From positions 219,904-283,903 of the forward strand of contig NZ_BNJJ01000013.1 in the NCBI RefSeq assembly GCF_016587435.1: 64,000 nt of DNA, written 5' to 3'. Under the pieces are notes generated by a model that saw only the letters and a program-made list of their open reading frames with translations, searched no databases and was not told the origin of the DNA. Every line of letters starts with the position of its first letter. Positions within the stretch are counted from its first letter, which is position 1. Source of the DNA: Dictyobacter formicarum (GTDB taxonomy: Bacteria > Chloroflexota > Ktedonobacteria > Ktedonobacterales > Ktedonobacteraceae). Shown piece after piece: positions 1 to 8,431 of this stretch. A program made the translations under genes and the position numbers.

Positions 1-1832
1 ACATAGAACTTGAAATCACTGCCCTTTGCCAGCACAAGCAACGTATTTACGCCTGAACCGGGCACGATCGCGCTACTGGCAGTAGGCTTGAGCAGGGTCG
101 CATATCGGTTGCGGTCAGCACCGCCATCATGGCGCAAGAACGAAAACTGACCCACATTATTAATTTGAAAGGCATAGTATTGATCCCCACGCAACCGTAG
201 CAACATATCAACCGTACTACCGGATAACAAAGAAACATTCACCTGAACGCTGGCATCCCCGATTAGCGGCGAGATCAAAGCGCAGGGCAGTTCAGCCGAT
301 CCCTGGCTGTACATGACGCGATAAGATCCATAGGCGAAGGCACAACTGCCGGGAGACTCGGACCAGCGGCCGCTCGTATTATTGGCCAGATCGTCTTGCA
401 AGATCAGCTGTCCGGGCGCAGCGGTACTTTTAGGGTTTGTTGGGTTTACATGTCCGGCTGACTGAGGAGCACTGGCCACCGGCACCGAATGGACATTCCC
501 AACGACGGTATCAATGGGTCGCGTAGCGTAGAAGTAGTACATAGTACTCACAGGTAAAATGATAAAAAGCAGGATACCAGCGCCAATAATACCGGAGATA
601 ATGCCGGTGCGTCGCTGTACCCGGTGATGCATACGAGGGCGCTCCGTCACGGGAGTGGATCGTCCACGACCACGACGGCGGGGCAGCGAATGAGCATCTG
701 ACTGGACCGATGGTAATGACGATAGCTGCATAGAAGATGCAGGATCAGAAATGCCAGGAACATATCCCTGGCGACGCGCACGCCGCGATGCCCTGCGCCT
801 GGCAACAACCGGCAATACAGGTCGAGAGGTCATCAGGCGTCTGGCGGGAGAAAAAAGACTATGGTGCCGCCGTGGTTGCGCAGGGGCCGCTGGCGCCTCC
901 TCACTGACCAGCACTGGCTCTGGCAGGCTAATGTCAGCAAGCATCACCTGCTCATAATCTTGCTCTACAGCTAGCTCTATTGGCGTCGAATAATTTTCTT
1001 CTTCAACTGGCGCCTGTAGAGCCTGCTGGTAGGCTGCCGCCAGCTCCGCAGCTGAAGCATAACGTCGCAGTGGATCTTTATCCAGTGCCCGCAACACTAC
1101 GCGATCAATAGCGCGTGTCAACGCTGGGTTGTGTAAAGAGGGAGGCAGAGGCTCATCACGTAAATGCTTCCAGAATACCGCAACCGGCGTCTCAGCCTCA
1201 AAAGGCAAACGGGCAGTCAACATTTGATACAACAGAACACCCAGTGAATAAACATCTGTACTGACTGTTGCTGGAGCATTGGCGAGATCAGGAGCCATAT
1301 ATTCAGGGGTGCCCATCAACACGCCAGTGCGAGTCAATGCTCCGGTCGCATCGACAAGCTTGGCCAGGCCAAAATCGGCCAGATAAACATGGCTACGATC
1401 GCGCAACAGAATGTTTGAAGGCTTAATATCGCGATGCAAGATACCATGATCATGAGCAAATTGGACGGCGCTGGCAATCTGATCAAGCAGCAAGCCCGCT
1501 TCAGCGGGAGTAAGTGGGCCCTGAGTGAGCAAATCTCGCAGCGTCCCACCGGGAACATACAGCATTACGAGCAGATGCCAGGGCTCGCACTCTTCATAGT
1601 CTAGAGCAGGAAGAATATGTGGATGGTGCAACTTATCAATAGCTTCCGCCTCGCGACGGAAACGCTCGAGATAGTCGGTCGCATAGCCGGTCATAACCTT
1701 AATAGCAACATGCTGCTCAGCAACGTCATCGTATGCCAGATAGACCTCTGACATACCGCCGCTGCCGAGCAAACGTTGCATATGATATTGTTTAACAACA
1801 GTTCCTTCTAGACCAGGCATCGCAATAAGCAT
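1..1832 (-). CDS. Membrane-anchored Ser/Thr protein kinase (3' end beyond the window)
   Basis: Hanks-type Ser/Thr kinase that would phosphorylate cytoplasmic proteins in response to an outside signal. It reads from an ATG at 1832 and stays open to the left edge, so at least 610 residues are present and the C-terminus is missing. The kinase domain (about residues 15-280) shows the glycine loop LGSGGMSEVY, the VAIKV lysine, HRDIKPSN and DFG. A linker rich in charged and Ala residues leads to one membrane segment around residues 411-430. After it comes an extracytoplasmic domain with a run such as WSESPGSCAFAYGSYRV, resembling lectin-like or concanavalin-fold sensor domains; that assignment is inference. 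No PASTA repeats are seen. The upstream gene is a second kinase of the same type on the same strand, 148 bp away. The ribosome site is weak (AGAAAG). Confidence 0.9.
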   Translation of the reverse strand, partial: MLIAMPGLEGTVVKQYHMQRLLGSGGMSEVYLAYDDVAEQHVAIKVMTGYATDYLERFRREAEAIDKLHHPHILPALDYEECEPWHLLVMLYVPGGTLRDLLTQGPLTPAEAGLLLDQIASAVQFAHDHGILHRDIKPSNILLRDRSHVYLADFGLAKLVDATGALTRTGVLMGTPEYMAPDLANAPATVSTDVYSLGVLLYQMLTARLPFEAETPVAVFWKHLRDEPLPPSLHNPALTRAIDRVVLRALDKDPLRRYASAAELAAAYQQALQAPVEEENYSTPIELAVEQDYEQVMLADISLPEPVLVSEEAPAAPAQPRRHHSLFSPARRLMTSRPVLPVVARRRASRRARRQGYVPGISDPASSMQLSSLPSVQSDAHSLPRRRGRGRSTPVTERPRMHHRVQRRTGIISGIIGAGILLFIILPVSTMYYFYATRPIDTVVGNVHSVPVASAPQSAGHVNPTNPKSTAAPGQLILQDDLANNTSGRWSESPGSCAFAYGSYRVMYSQGSAELPCALISPLIGDASVQVNVSLLSGSTVDMLLRLRGDQYYAFQINNVGQFSFLRHDGGADRNRYATLLKPTASSAIVPGSGVNTLLVLAKGSDFKFY

Positions 1833-1980
1833 CTTTCTGTCGCGGGAAATATGATGTAAAACAATACATATAACACGCAGCGACTAGATGCATAGATGCA
1901 CAAATATACACTTTTATACGAAAAGGGTCATTTTTAGAAAAGATGAATGGCCGGGAAAAGCACATACATTGTTCCAGACC

Positions 1981-3243
1981 TCAATTACCGGACCCTTTGT
2001 GATATTCCCCGTCGTGGCCTCTGGAGTTTCCTCCCTGGCTATCATTATTGCCCCAATTATGCTTATTATTGTTATTATACTTTGAGATGGGTTGAGGAGG
2101 TGATGGATTTTTAGGTTGGGCCGCATTGGTTGGTGTGGGCGTCAGCTTAATGATAGGTTTAGCATTCGTATTAACAGCATTAGTTGAAATCACATGCTGA
2201 GGGGGAGCAGCTTCAGCTCCCCCAAGTGACATCTTAAATCCCTGTGGTCCCAGGCTCGCATGTAACACGGCAGGTGCCATCACTAATAGCAAAGGCACTA
2301 ACAAAAGCGTAAACAAGAAGCGTCCACGCAACATACGATGCTTCTGACGCACAATGGTCACGCGCGGCTTCTCAAAGCCAAAATGATTGACTTGAGTAGA
2401 CATATTTGCCGCATTCAAGCGATTCTCTTCTGCCAGCTTCACAGCTTGTGCATAAGCCAGATAGAACTCCTGAGCCGACTGAAAACGGCGGCGCGGATCT
2501 TTCTCTAATGCCTGAAAAAGTACCGCATCCACCTCAGCAGGGATGGATGGATTATAGATGGATGGTGGATCAGGCAGGTCACGAATATGCCGCATATAGA
2601 CAGCGATAGGGGTATTCGCCTTAAAAGGGACGCGTCCGGAAAGCATCTCATACATCAAGACGCCCAACGCATACACATCGCTACAAGGTGTCGCTTCATG
2701 CTCGGCCAGTTCTGGTGCCATATACTCGGGGGTACCAATCAAGTAGCCAGTCAATGTCAGGCCATTATCTTCACCCACCCGTTTCACCAGCCCAAAATCG
2801 GCCAGGTATACATGGGTACCGTCCCGCATCAACACATTCGAAGGCTTGATATCTCGATGGACAATTCCTTTTTCATGAGCATAATGAAGTGCCTGCGACA
2901 ACGGTGCAAGCACTTGATCAGCCTCAGCAAGCGTTAGAGGTCCTTGCTGCAAGCGTTTACTCAATGTTCCATGCTCAATATAAGGGGTTATTAGATAGCA
3001 CCACGAATCAAATTCCCCATAGTCCAGGACGGGCAAGATGTGTTCATGGCTTAAGGCGGCCTGGGCCTTTACTTCAGCGCGGAAACGCTCGTAATAGTCA
3101 CCTGCCCCTGTATTCACTAGCTTCACGGCAACGACCTGATCGCTAGCAGTGTCACGCGCGAGATAAATCTCAGCCATACCCCCGCGTGCCAGACGCTTCA
3201 GGATTTGATAGTGTCCAAGAGTGACTTGTTCTAGCTGTTGCAT
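1981..3243 (-). CDS. Membrane-anchored Ser/Thr protein kinase with short outer tail
   Basis: Hanks-type Ser/Thr kinase of about 420 residues. The ATG at 3243 is preferred over in-frame upstream starts (to 3282) because GGGGA lies just upstream and the following sequence matches the usual kinase start. Motifs seen are the glycine loop LARGGMAEIY, VAVKLV, HRDIKPSN, DFGLVK and the APE-like MAPELAE. A single hydrophobic segment at about residues 310-330 is followed by a tail of some 90 residues rich in Pro, Thr, Asn, Gln and Gly, predicted outside the cell and with no recognisable domain. It lies directly upstream of another kinase (1832-1) on the same strand. The two catalytic domains are clearly related, so this is probably a tandem duplication whose outer parts have diverged. 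Confidence 0.92.
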   Translation of the reverse strand: MQQLEQVTLGHYQILKRLARGGMAEIYLARDTASDQVVAVKLVNTGAGDYYERFRAEVKAQAALSHEHILPVLDYGEFDSWCYLITPYIEHGTLSKRLQQGPLTLAEADQVLAPLSQALHYAHEKGIVHRDIKPSNVLMRDGTHVYLADFGLVKRVGEDNGLTLTGYLIGTPEYMAPELAEHEATPCSDVYALGVLMYEMLSGRVPFKANTPIAVYMRHIRDLPDPPSIYNPSIPAEVDAVLFQALEKDPRRRFQSAQEFYLAYAQAVKLAEENRLNAANMSTQVNHFGFEKPRVTIVRQKHRMLRGRFLFTLLLVPLLLVMAPAVLHASLGPQGFKMSLGGAEAAPPQHVISTNAVNTNAKPIIKLTPTPTNAAQPKNPSPPQPISKYNNNNKHNWGNNDSQGGNSRGHDGEYHKGSGN

Positions 3244-3658
3244 TACTATCCCCATGCTAAAATATACAAGCTGTTCCATCACACGCGGTTAAAAAGCCAT
3301 CAGTAACGCAACTTGTGCTGCTGACTCAGGCACAACAAGCACGTTGAAGCATTTGTGTAGAGAAGAAGGGCACTCCACTCTCACGACTGGAGCAACTTTG
3401 CTCATCTGATGGTATAGCGTAACCTTACATATACATACACGGCTGTTTATCTGAATTAGTGTCAGGATGAGATTAAATACCTATTTCTCTATAAAACGAA
3501 AGAGTTCGTTCTTTTTTTAATAGATTGAAAAATAGGTATGAGCGCGATACGCTCGTATATACTTTCCAATCTATTAATCCGATGGAGGAGAACGGAATTT
3601 TGTATGAGGTTGGTATGATACAATGCAGGGTAGAGTGCTAATGGAGAGGAAAATTCGC
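3244..3658. other. Intergenic region between divergent kinase and yciH
   Basis: About 415 bp separating two divergent genes, so it should hold promoters for both. A TATGAT hexamer at 3614-3619 is a possible -10 element for the yciH side, but no good -35 stands at the right distance. I see no RNA gene, no convincing ORF and no repeat here. Confidence 0.4.
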
Positions 3659-4014
3659 ATGCCAGACCGCATAGTTTATTCAACCGAGAGTGGTCGCATC
3701 TCGACCTGTCCCCAATGTGGACAACCTTATAAAGATTGCCGTTGCGATCAAGCAACGCCCCCAGGAAAAAGAGCGACGGTATTGTGCGCATTATGCGTGA
3801 TCGCAAACAGCGCGGCGGCAAAACCGTCACGGTCATCACCGGCCTGCCTGGCCAAAGTAGCGAGTTGGCGGCGATGGCCCAGCAGCTAAAGAAGCTCTGC
3901 GGCACCGGTGGCACCGTTAAAGATGGCAATGTTGAGATACAGGGCGACCACTGCGACAAAATCCAGGAGAAACTCACCAGCCTTGGCTACAAGGTCAAAA
4001 GGGCTGGTGGCTAA
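3659..4014 (+). CDS. yciH: SUI1/YciH-family translation factor, interrupted by a one-base frameshift
   Basis: Bacterial relative of eIF1 (SUI1 fold), thought to monitor start-codon choice on the 30S subunit. The start ATG at 3659 follows GGAGAGGA at 3643-3650. The first frame encodes the usual opening MPDRIVYSTESGR and a cysteine-rich turn CPQCGQPYKDCRC, up to about residue 37. The rest of the family sequence (SDGIVRIMRDRK, then GGKTVTVITGLPG, ending at 4014) continues in the -1 frame. The switch falls on the run GGAAAAAGA at 3764-3772: one more A would give an intact gene of about 119 codons. Explanations are a sequencing or assembly error in the A-run, a real inactivating deletion, or -1 slippage of the Lys codon AAA. 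A downstream product from the ATG at 3736 is possible but would lack the N-terminal cysteines. Confidence 0.8.
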
Positions 4015-4111
4015 AGCCAGCGCTAATAGTACCAGACATATATATTAATGCTTTTCATGGAGGAAACGAGAGCATTCATAATTGGGTGCTGACTTTTTGG
4101 GGAGGCGTCAC

Positions 4112-4149
4112 CACGAAAAAAGCCTGCTGCCAGGTGAGCTTTTTTCGTG
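4112..4149. terminator. Bidirectional terminator hairpin
   Basis: Inverted repeat with arms CACGAAAAAAGC (4112-4123) and GCTTTTTTCGTG (4138-4149). The A/T runs lie inside the stem, so it can terminate both yciH (+) and the convergent VOC gene (-). Confidence 0.75.
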
Positions 4150-4169
4150 ATGTGGGGTAGGTAGAGACG

Positions 4170-4586
4170 TTACGCTTTTTGACCCTCAATGTTTACAAGC
4201 CACGACACACCAAACTTGTCAGTGAGCATGCCAAACGTATCACCCCATAGGGCTTTCACAAGTGGCATTGTTACGTTACCACCAATAGAAAGCTTCTCGA
4301 AATAGCTTTTTAATTCTGCTTCGTTGTCACCACTAAGTGACATACTATAGTTCGTCCCAGCTTTATATTCCATACGATCCGGCGTGTCGGAAGCCATAAA
4401 TGTAATGCCGTTGTCGGCTTCCAGCACAGCATGCATGATCTTGTTGTCTTCGCTCGGAGCTTGAGATGCATTGTACTCTTTAAATGTGCTCATCGTAAGT
4501 TTGCCCCCAAAGACAGTTTTATAAAATTCCATGGCTTCTCGAGCATTGTCTTTAAAACTAAGGTATGGGTTAAGTCTGGTTTGCAT
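4170..4586 (-). CDS. VOC-family protein, PhnB-like
   Basis: A 138-residue member of the vicinal-oxygen-chelate (glyoxalase/bleomycin-resistance) superfamily, PhnB-like subgroup. Visible features are the opening LNPYLSFKDNAREAMEFYKT, the FGGKL turn, the central D-NGITFMASDTP strand and the closing LTDKFGVSWLVN. Length is normal for the family. The start ATG follows AGGAGG with about 5 nt spacing. Family members range from enzymes to small-molecule binding proteins, and the metal ligands are poorly conserved in this subgroup, so the substrate cannot be read from the sequence. It is convergent with yciH and divergent from the unknown gene at 4937. Confidence 0.88.
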   Translation of the reverse strand: MQTRLNPYLSFKDNAREAMEFYKTVFGGKLTMSTFKEYNASQAPSEDNKIMHAVLEADNGITFMASDTPDRMEYKAGTNYSMSLSGDNEAELKSYFEKLSIGGNVTMPLVKALWGDTFGMLTDKFGVSWLVNIEGQKA

Positions 4587-4936
4587 AGTTCCTCCTGGTT
4601 TAGTATTTACATTAAAAAGCTCTTTTATAATTATAAAAGAAAATTTGTTCTAATGCAAATTCTGTATGAAGTGGTCCATGGCAATGTCGATGGAGTACCT
4701 GGCAGTTATCGAGCATAAGTGAGATGTATTGAGTACTAGGTCGCAAGAACATAATATAAGCAAAGCTGCTCTTCCTTCCTTGATTTTATACTGGAGCAAG
4801 GAAGGAAGAGCAGCTTTGCTGTATTGACAAGAAGACTGACAAAAAAACTTCCGTTTTAGTAGGAGGTGCGTGGAATACTTACAGTGAGGGGAGTTTATAT
4901 CGTAGCCATAAGGGATCAACAACGGAGAGGATAAAA
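4587..4936. other. Divergent intergenic region holding a long palindrome
   Basis: Separates the VOC gene (-) from the unknown gene at 4937 (+). Apart from the 23-bp inverted repeat listed separately, and the ribosome site of the right-hand gene at 4924-4930, I see nothing to annotate. Confidence 0.4.
4760..4819. repeat. Perfect 23-bp inverted repeat (palindrome, 14-nt loop)
   Basis: Left arm 4760-4782 and right arm 4797-4819 are exact reverse complements (outer end GCAAAGCTGCTC, inner end CTTCCTTG). The loop is 14 nt. Unlike most long palindromes in this window it lies between two divergent genes, so a terminator role is not obvious. Termination of a transcript from an unseen small gene, or a structural DNA site, are alternatives. 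Confidence 0.85.
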
Positions 4937-5410
4937 ATGAACATAGACGAGCAATTTGAACATTTTCTGGCAGGGTTAGGAGTAGAAATGGAACAACCAG
5001 AAGATCAGCAATATAGTAGTGACTCCATTCCAGAGATCTCCATTTTTCAAGCCTCACGTGATCATTATGGTGTCTTCTATCGTTTGGATATTATCGACCA
5101 AAAACCAGAATTGCGCATTATGATCCCGGTAAATAAGGGAGACGCCAAAATGGACATCTATCTTGTCCGTTTGAGCGAGCGTACACCACTTAATGAGAGT
5201 TTTGTCAGGATGTCCATGTATGAAGGCAGTGGGGCTTATGAGCAGGGGCGTGATGCGGCATTACAACATCTTCTATATGCGGCCGCTGAAATGATGAAGC
5301 AATTATTCTGGTCTGGAGATGTACAAAGCCTGATTTTTCCTCCCGAAATAGAAGTCTATCCGATTCTGGTCCAAACAGAACGCCACAGCGGCAAAAAGAG
5401 AGCTCGCTAA
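4937..5410 (+). CDS. Protein of unknown function
   Basis: A 157-residue soluble protein that I do not recognise. It is acidic in the first 35 residues, has regular alternating hydrophobic strands in the middle (YGVFYRLDI, LRIMIPV, MDIYLVRL) and ends in a basic tail (SGKKRAR). No signal peptide or membrane segment is seen. The start is well supported: GGAGAGG at 4924-4930 with 6 nt spacing. It stands alone, followed by a hairpin about 170 bp downstream. Confidence 0.75.
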   Translation: MNIDEQFEHFLAGLGVEMEQPEDQQYSSDSIPEISIFQASRDHYGVFYRLDIIDQKPELRIMIPVNKGDAKMDIYLVRLSERTPLNESFVRMSMYEGSGAYEQGRDAALQHLLYAAAEMMKQLFWSGDVQSLIFPPEIEVYPILVQTERHSGKKRAR

Positions 5411-5875
5411 TTATTAAACAGCATATGCTGTAAAAAGCAATCGGAAGCGCCGCTTGATCGCGGCTAGCTCCGCTGCCACTGGCTCAACCATTTGAATGGT
5501 TCAGTGTTCAGGAAAGGCGTTAGCTTCCCATGCAGCTTCGCTCATCCGATTGAATGGTATAACGCTATATATAATTAAGAGGCGCCCAAAGGACATTAGT
5601 TGTCCGTGGGCGCCTTCTTCTATGTACGTATATCAGTATCATTGGTGCTATTTTAAGGCTATAACAGAGTCGTCCAGTTACCTTGTAACGTTACATAGAG
5701 TAGAGGATGGTGATTTTTTGACCGCCCCCTATTGAATCATTGTGCAGTATCCAAGTACAATTGTACCAGTGTTGGTAAAGCTGGTCAGGGCAAACATGCT
5801 ACATAGAATCAGCAGGTAGTCAGAAAATTCAACTGCATGATGCACTAGAGGCATTATAGAAAGGAATAGCATCGA
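5411..5875. other. Intergenic region with a terminator
   Basis: About 465 bp between two genes on the + strand. It contains the hairpin at 5580-5615 and otherwise shows no coding sequence with a plausible ribosome site. An open frame at 5496-5735 has no ribosome site and no recognisable protein pattern. Confidence 0.4.
5580..5615 (+). terminator. Hairpin terminator
   Basis: Arms AGGCGCCCA (5580-5588) with GGACA (5591-5595), pairing with TGTCC and TGGGCGCCT (to 5615), with a small internal bulge, followed by a T/C-rich run. It lies 170 bp beyond the unknown gene ending at 5410. Confidence 0.6.
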
Positions 5876-6529
5876 ATGCCCGAACAAATAGATACGATAG
5901 GGCGAGAGGCGAATGAATATTTTACCCTCAAGCATGCTGCGCGCGAAAGTGCATTGCCCAAGTCGCGTGCAGCCATTCGCTTATGTGCTAACAGTATCAG
6001 GGCTACCCATCGCCATGAGACTGCTGCCGCCGAGGCACTGCTTAAGCAAGCTGCCACATTACTGACAGAAATGGAAAAGGACCTGCAAGACCATCGTGAT
6101 ATTTATTTCGCAGGTTTCGTCCAGGATGCCCAAAAAGAGTACGCCGAAGCATGCACATTTGCAGCCCTCACCCAGCATCAACCTTTGCCCACACCCAGAG
6201 AACTCTCCATCGGCTATGCAGCCTATCTCAATGGTATCGCAGAAGCAATTGGGGAACTTCGACGCTATGTGCTGGATCAGCTTCGTCGCAGCAATATAGA
6301 GGGTTGCGAAATATTTCTCAACTACATGGATGACATTTATTCAGTCCTGATTACGGTCGATTTCCCAGACGCAATTACCAGTGGCTTACGACGTACCACA
6401 GATTCGGCTCGTGGCATCCTGGAAAAAACGCGTGGCGATCTTACAGCGGCGGCCATCCAATTGCAGCTACAACGATCCATGCGCGAACTTCAGGAGGGTT
6501 TACAACAACATTTGCCGGTCGATCAATAA
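5876..6529 (+). CDS. Translin-family protein
   Basis: A 217-residue all-helical protein matching the translin family of single-stranded DNA/RNA-binding proteins, which assemble into hollow octamers; eukaryotic translin with TRAX also acts in RNA cleavage. Seen here are the opening helix with ARESALPKSRAAIRLCANSI, the middle signature FAGFVQDAQKEYAEA, and the C-terminal pattern MDDIYSVLITVDFPDAIT followed by LRRTTDSARGILEKTRGDLT. Length is typical. The ATG at 5876 is preceded by AAAGGA with about 10 nt spacing. Neighbours give no pathway hint. The family is common in archaea and eukaryotes and scattered in bacteria. Whether this copy keeps nuclease activity cannot be judged, since the catalytic acids belong to the TRAX branch. 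Confidence 0.85.
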   Translation: MPEQIDTIGREANEYFTLKHAARESALPKSRAAIRLCANSIRATHRHETAAAEALLKQAATLLTEMEKDLQDHRDIYFAGFVQDAQKEYAEACTFAALTQHQPLPTPRELSIGYAAYLNGIAEAIGELRRYVLDQLRRSNIEGCEIFLNYMDDIYSVLITVDFPDAITSGLRRTTDSARGILEKTRGDLTAAAIQLQLQRSMRELQEGLQQHLPVDQ

Positions 6530-6794
6530 AGAATAGGAGTCGTACGTAGAAAAAAGTCCGCTTCCTTGACTTTATTACACCAACAACAGTAAGCTGTCAG
6601 ATGCTTATCATAAGCGTATATAGACGTAGGCATGGCATCTATGGCATATATTTATTAATCAGGTAGACCTGCCGACATAGATACGTACCAACTAAAGCCA
6701 CACATCATATCGATGTATACAAGCACTCATACTGTAGACATATAAATGCACTCATAAAACATATTAGTCAATCGCTACACCAAGAGGGGAGCGC

Positions 6795-8156
6795 ATGGAA
6801 AACACAGAAAAAAACACCACCAATCAAGATCTCGCTCCGGAAGTCGAGCCACGGGAAGAAGCATCATCTCAAGCAGCCCATTCCATCCAGGTGGTGGATG
6901 CCGATCCTATCCAGGACGAGGCTGTCCAGGTTGAAGATGAGCAACCCGAGGCAGCAGAAGATGAGCCCATGCCAGAGGTAGTTCCCGAAGCGACAAACAA
7001 CAAAAAGAAACAATCAGCCCAGATCGTAACTGCTGATAAAGTTCAGGCCGAAGAGGTTCCAACGATCCCTATTGGTTCTTTACAAACCATCAGCACGCTT
7101 GAGCCAGAAGTGTCAGTACATTCTGTTGCTTCGATGCGAGCGGTTGGCATGCCGGTGCCGCTGGTAGTCCAGCCATCCGAGTATCGACGCGGCATCAGCG
7201 AATGGCTGGACATCTGGCGCGATGGAATTCGGCTCCACTACCTCCCGCTATCCCTGATGCCGATTATTTTAGGCACTGCCCTGGCCTGGACGCAGAGCAT
7301 TACACCGGAAAAACCATTCGGCCACATTGAGATCGTCCATTTCGTTCTGGCACTAATTGGGGCAATCTTCCTACAGATCGGCGCCAACCTCATCAACGAC
7401 TACTACGATCACCAGCACGGCATTGATGCCAGCAACGCCCTTGGTCCTGGTGGATTGATTCAGCAAGGACTCATCAAGCCAACCCGTGTATTAACGATGG
7501 GCTTAATCGTGCTGGTAATCGGTGCCGTAGTGGGGCTGATCGCCGCGCTTGCTGGTGGTCCGCTTACCTGCCTGTTTGGTCTGGTCATCATACTGTGCGC
7601 TTATTTCTTCAGTGCTACGAAAAGATCGCTCTCCAGCCTGGGGCTTGGAGAACTGGTAGGCTTTGGCACGTTTGGCTTATTGCCCGTCATGGGAGCCTAT
7701 ATGATCCAGACGGGCGGCCAGTTGGTCGCGACGACCTTTTATTATAGCCTGACACTCGGTTTCCTGGCTGCAGCCATCATCTACGCTAACAACATGCGTG
7801 ATATTGAAGGCGATAGCCACGTTGGCAGAAAAACCATCGTAACCATGATAGGCCTGCGCTGGAGCCGCGTTGCCTACATCATACTGATGCTACTGGCCTA
7901 CCTGGTAGTACTAGCGTTGGGTATTCCTCATGGCCATAACCACTTTGTGCTACTGGCACTGTGGACTCTGCCAACGCTCGCCGTTGCCATCAGTGGTGTG
8001 CTACGCACAGAAATTTCAGCTGGCTTCCACGACGTCATGCGCCAGAGCATGAAAATATTCGTCAATTTTACCATCTTGCTCATCATTGGTCTGGTCATAG
8101 CAGCCTATATACCAGTATTGCCCAAACTACCAGAGCACCTCATTCCACTCCCATAA
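6795..8156 (+). CDS. menA: 1,4-dihydroxy-2-naphthoate polyprenyltransferase (MenA/UbiA family)
   Basis: UbiA-superfamily integral membrane enzyme, most likely MenA, which attaches the polyprenyl chain to 1,4-dihydroxy-2-naphthoate in menaquinone synthesis. Both metal-diphosphate motifs are visible: NLINDYYDHQHGID and the MenA-type NNMRDIEGDSHVGRKT. About eight or nine membrane segments run from residue 150 to the end. The first ~120 residues are an unusual acidic, Glu/Pro/Gln-rich cytosolic extension absent from typical MenA (about 300 residues). The ATG at 6795 follows GAGGGGA at 6784-6790, which supports the long form. Other UbiA-family activities cannot be excluded, but the second motif favours MenA. 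The gene ends at a 33-bp palindrome. Confidence 0.88.
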   Translation: MENTEKNTTNQDLAPEVEPREEASSQAAHSIQVVDADPIQDEAVQVEDEQPEAAEDEPMPEVVPEATNNKKKQSAQIVTADKVQAEEVPTIPIGSLQTISTLEPEVSVHSVASMRAVGMPVPLVVQPSEYRRGISEWLDIWRDGIRLHYLPLSLMPIILGTALAWTQSITPEKPFGHIEIVHFVLALIGAIFLQIGANLINDYYDHQHGIDASNALGPGGLIQQGLIKPTRVLTMGLIVLVIGAVVGLIAALAGGPLTCLFGLVIILCAYFFSATKRSLSSLGLGELVGFGTFGLLPVMGAYMIQTGGQLVATTFYYSLTLGFLAAAIIYANNMRDIEGDSHVGRKTIVTMIGLRWSRVAYIILMLLAYLVVLALGIPHGHNHFVLLALWTLPTLAVAISGVLRTEISAGFHDVMRQSMKIFVNFTILLIIGLVIAAYIPVLPKLPEHLIPLP

Positions 8157-8167
8157 AAGTAAGCTCC

Positions 8168-8235
8168 AAGACATAAAGAGAACTAACGCGAGCCTTCTCG
8201 AGCGAGAAGGCTCGCGTTAGTTCTCTTTATGTCTT
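8168..8235. terminator. 33-bp perfect palindromic hairpin after menA
   Basis: Arms 8168-8200 and 8203-8235 are exact reverse complements with a 2-nt centre (AG). The inner arm is GAGCCTTCTCG and the outer AAGACATAAAG. It is followed by TTTCTT and lies 11 bp after the menA stop codon, so it is probably a terminator, though the stem is far longer than termination needs. Confidence 0.8.
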
Positions 8236-8431
8236 TTCTTCAGCATATTCATAGTTAGCAAAAGGGAATATAAACCGTTATAAATAATATCACAGAATAT
8301 AGCGCATATGGAAATGTATGTTGTTCATAATCGCTGCGCAGTATTGATAAAACCATATAAATATATTTTTCTTTATGTGCTATTTTTCTCTATTAATGTT
8401 TTTTTCTATATAAAATGGGAGATACTATACG

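Noticed and set aside
3489..3977. 162-codon minus-strand frame across yciH
   Set aside because: It lies antisense to a clear SUI1 sequence, has no ribosome site and no protein pattern.
3659..4014. Selenocysteine recoding as a reason for the interrupted yciH
   Set aside because: The break is a frame change within a run of A, not an in-frame TGA, and the family does not use selenocysteine.
5496..5735. 79-codon open frame downstream of the unknown gene at 4937
   Set aside because: It runs through the terminator hairpin at 5580-5615 and lacks a ribosome site.
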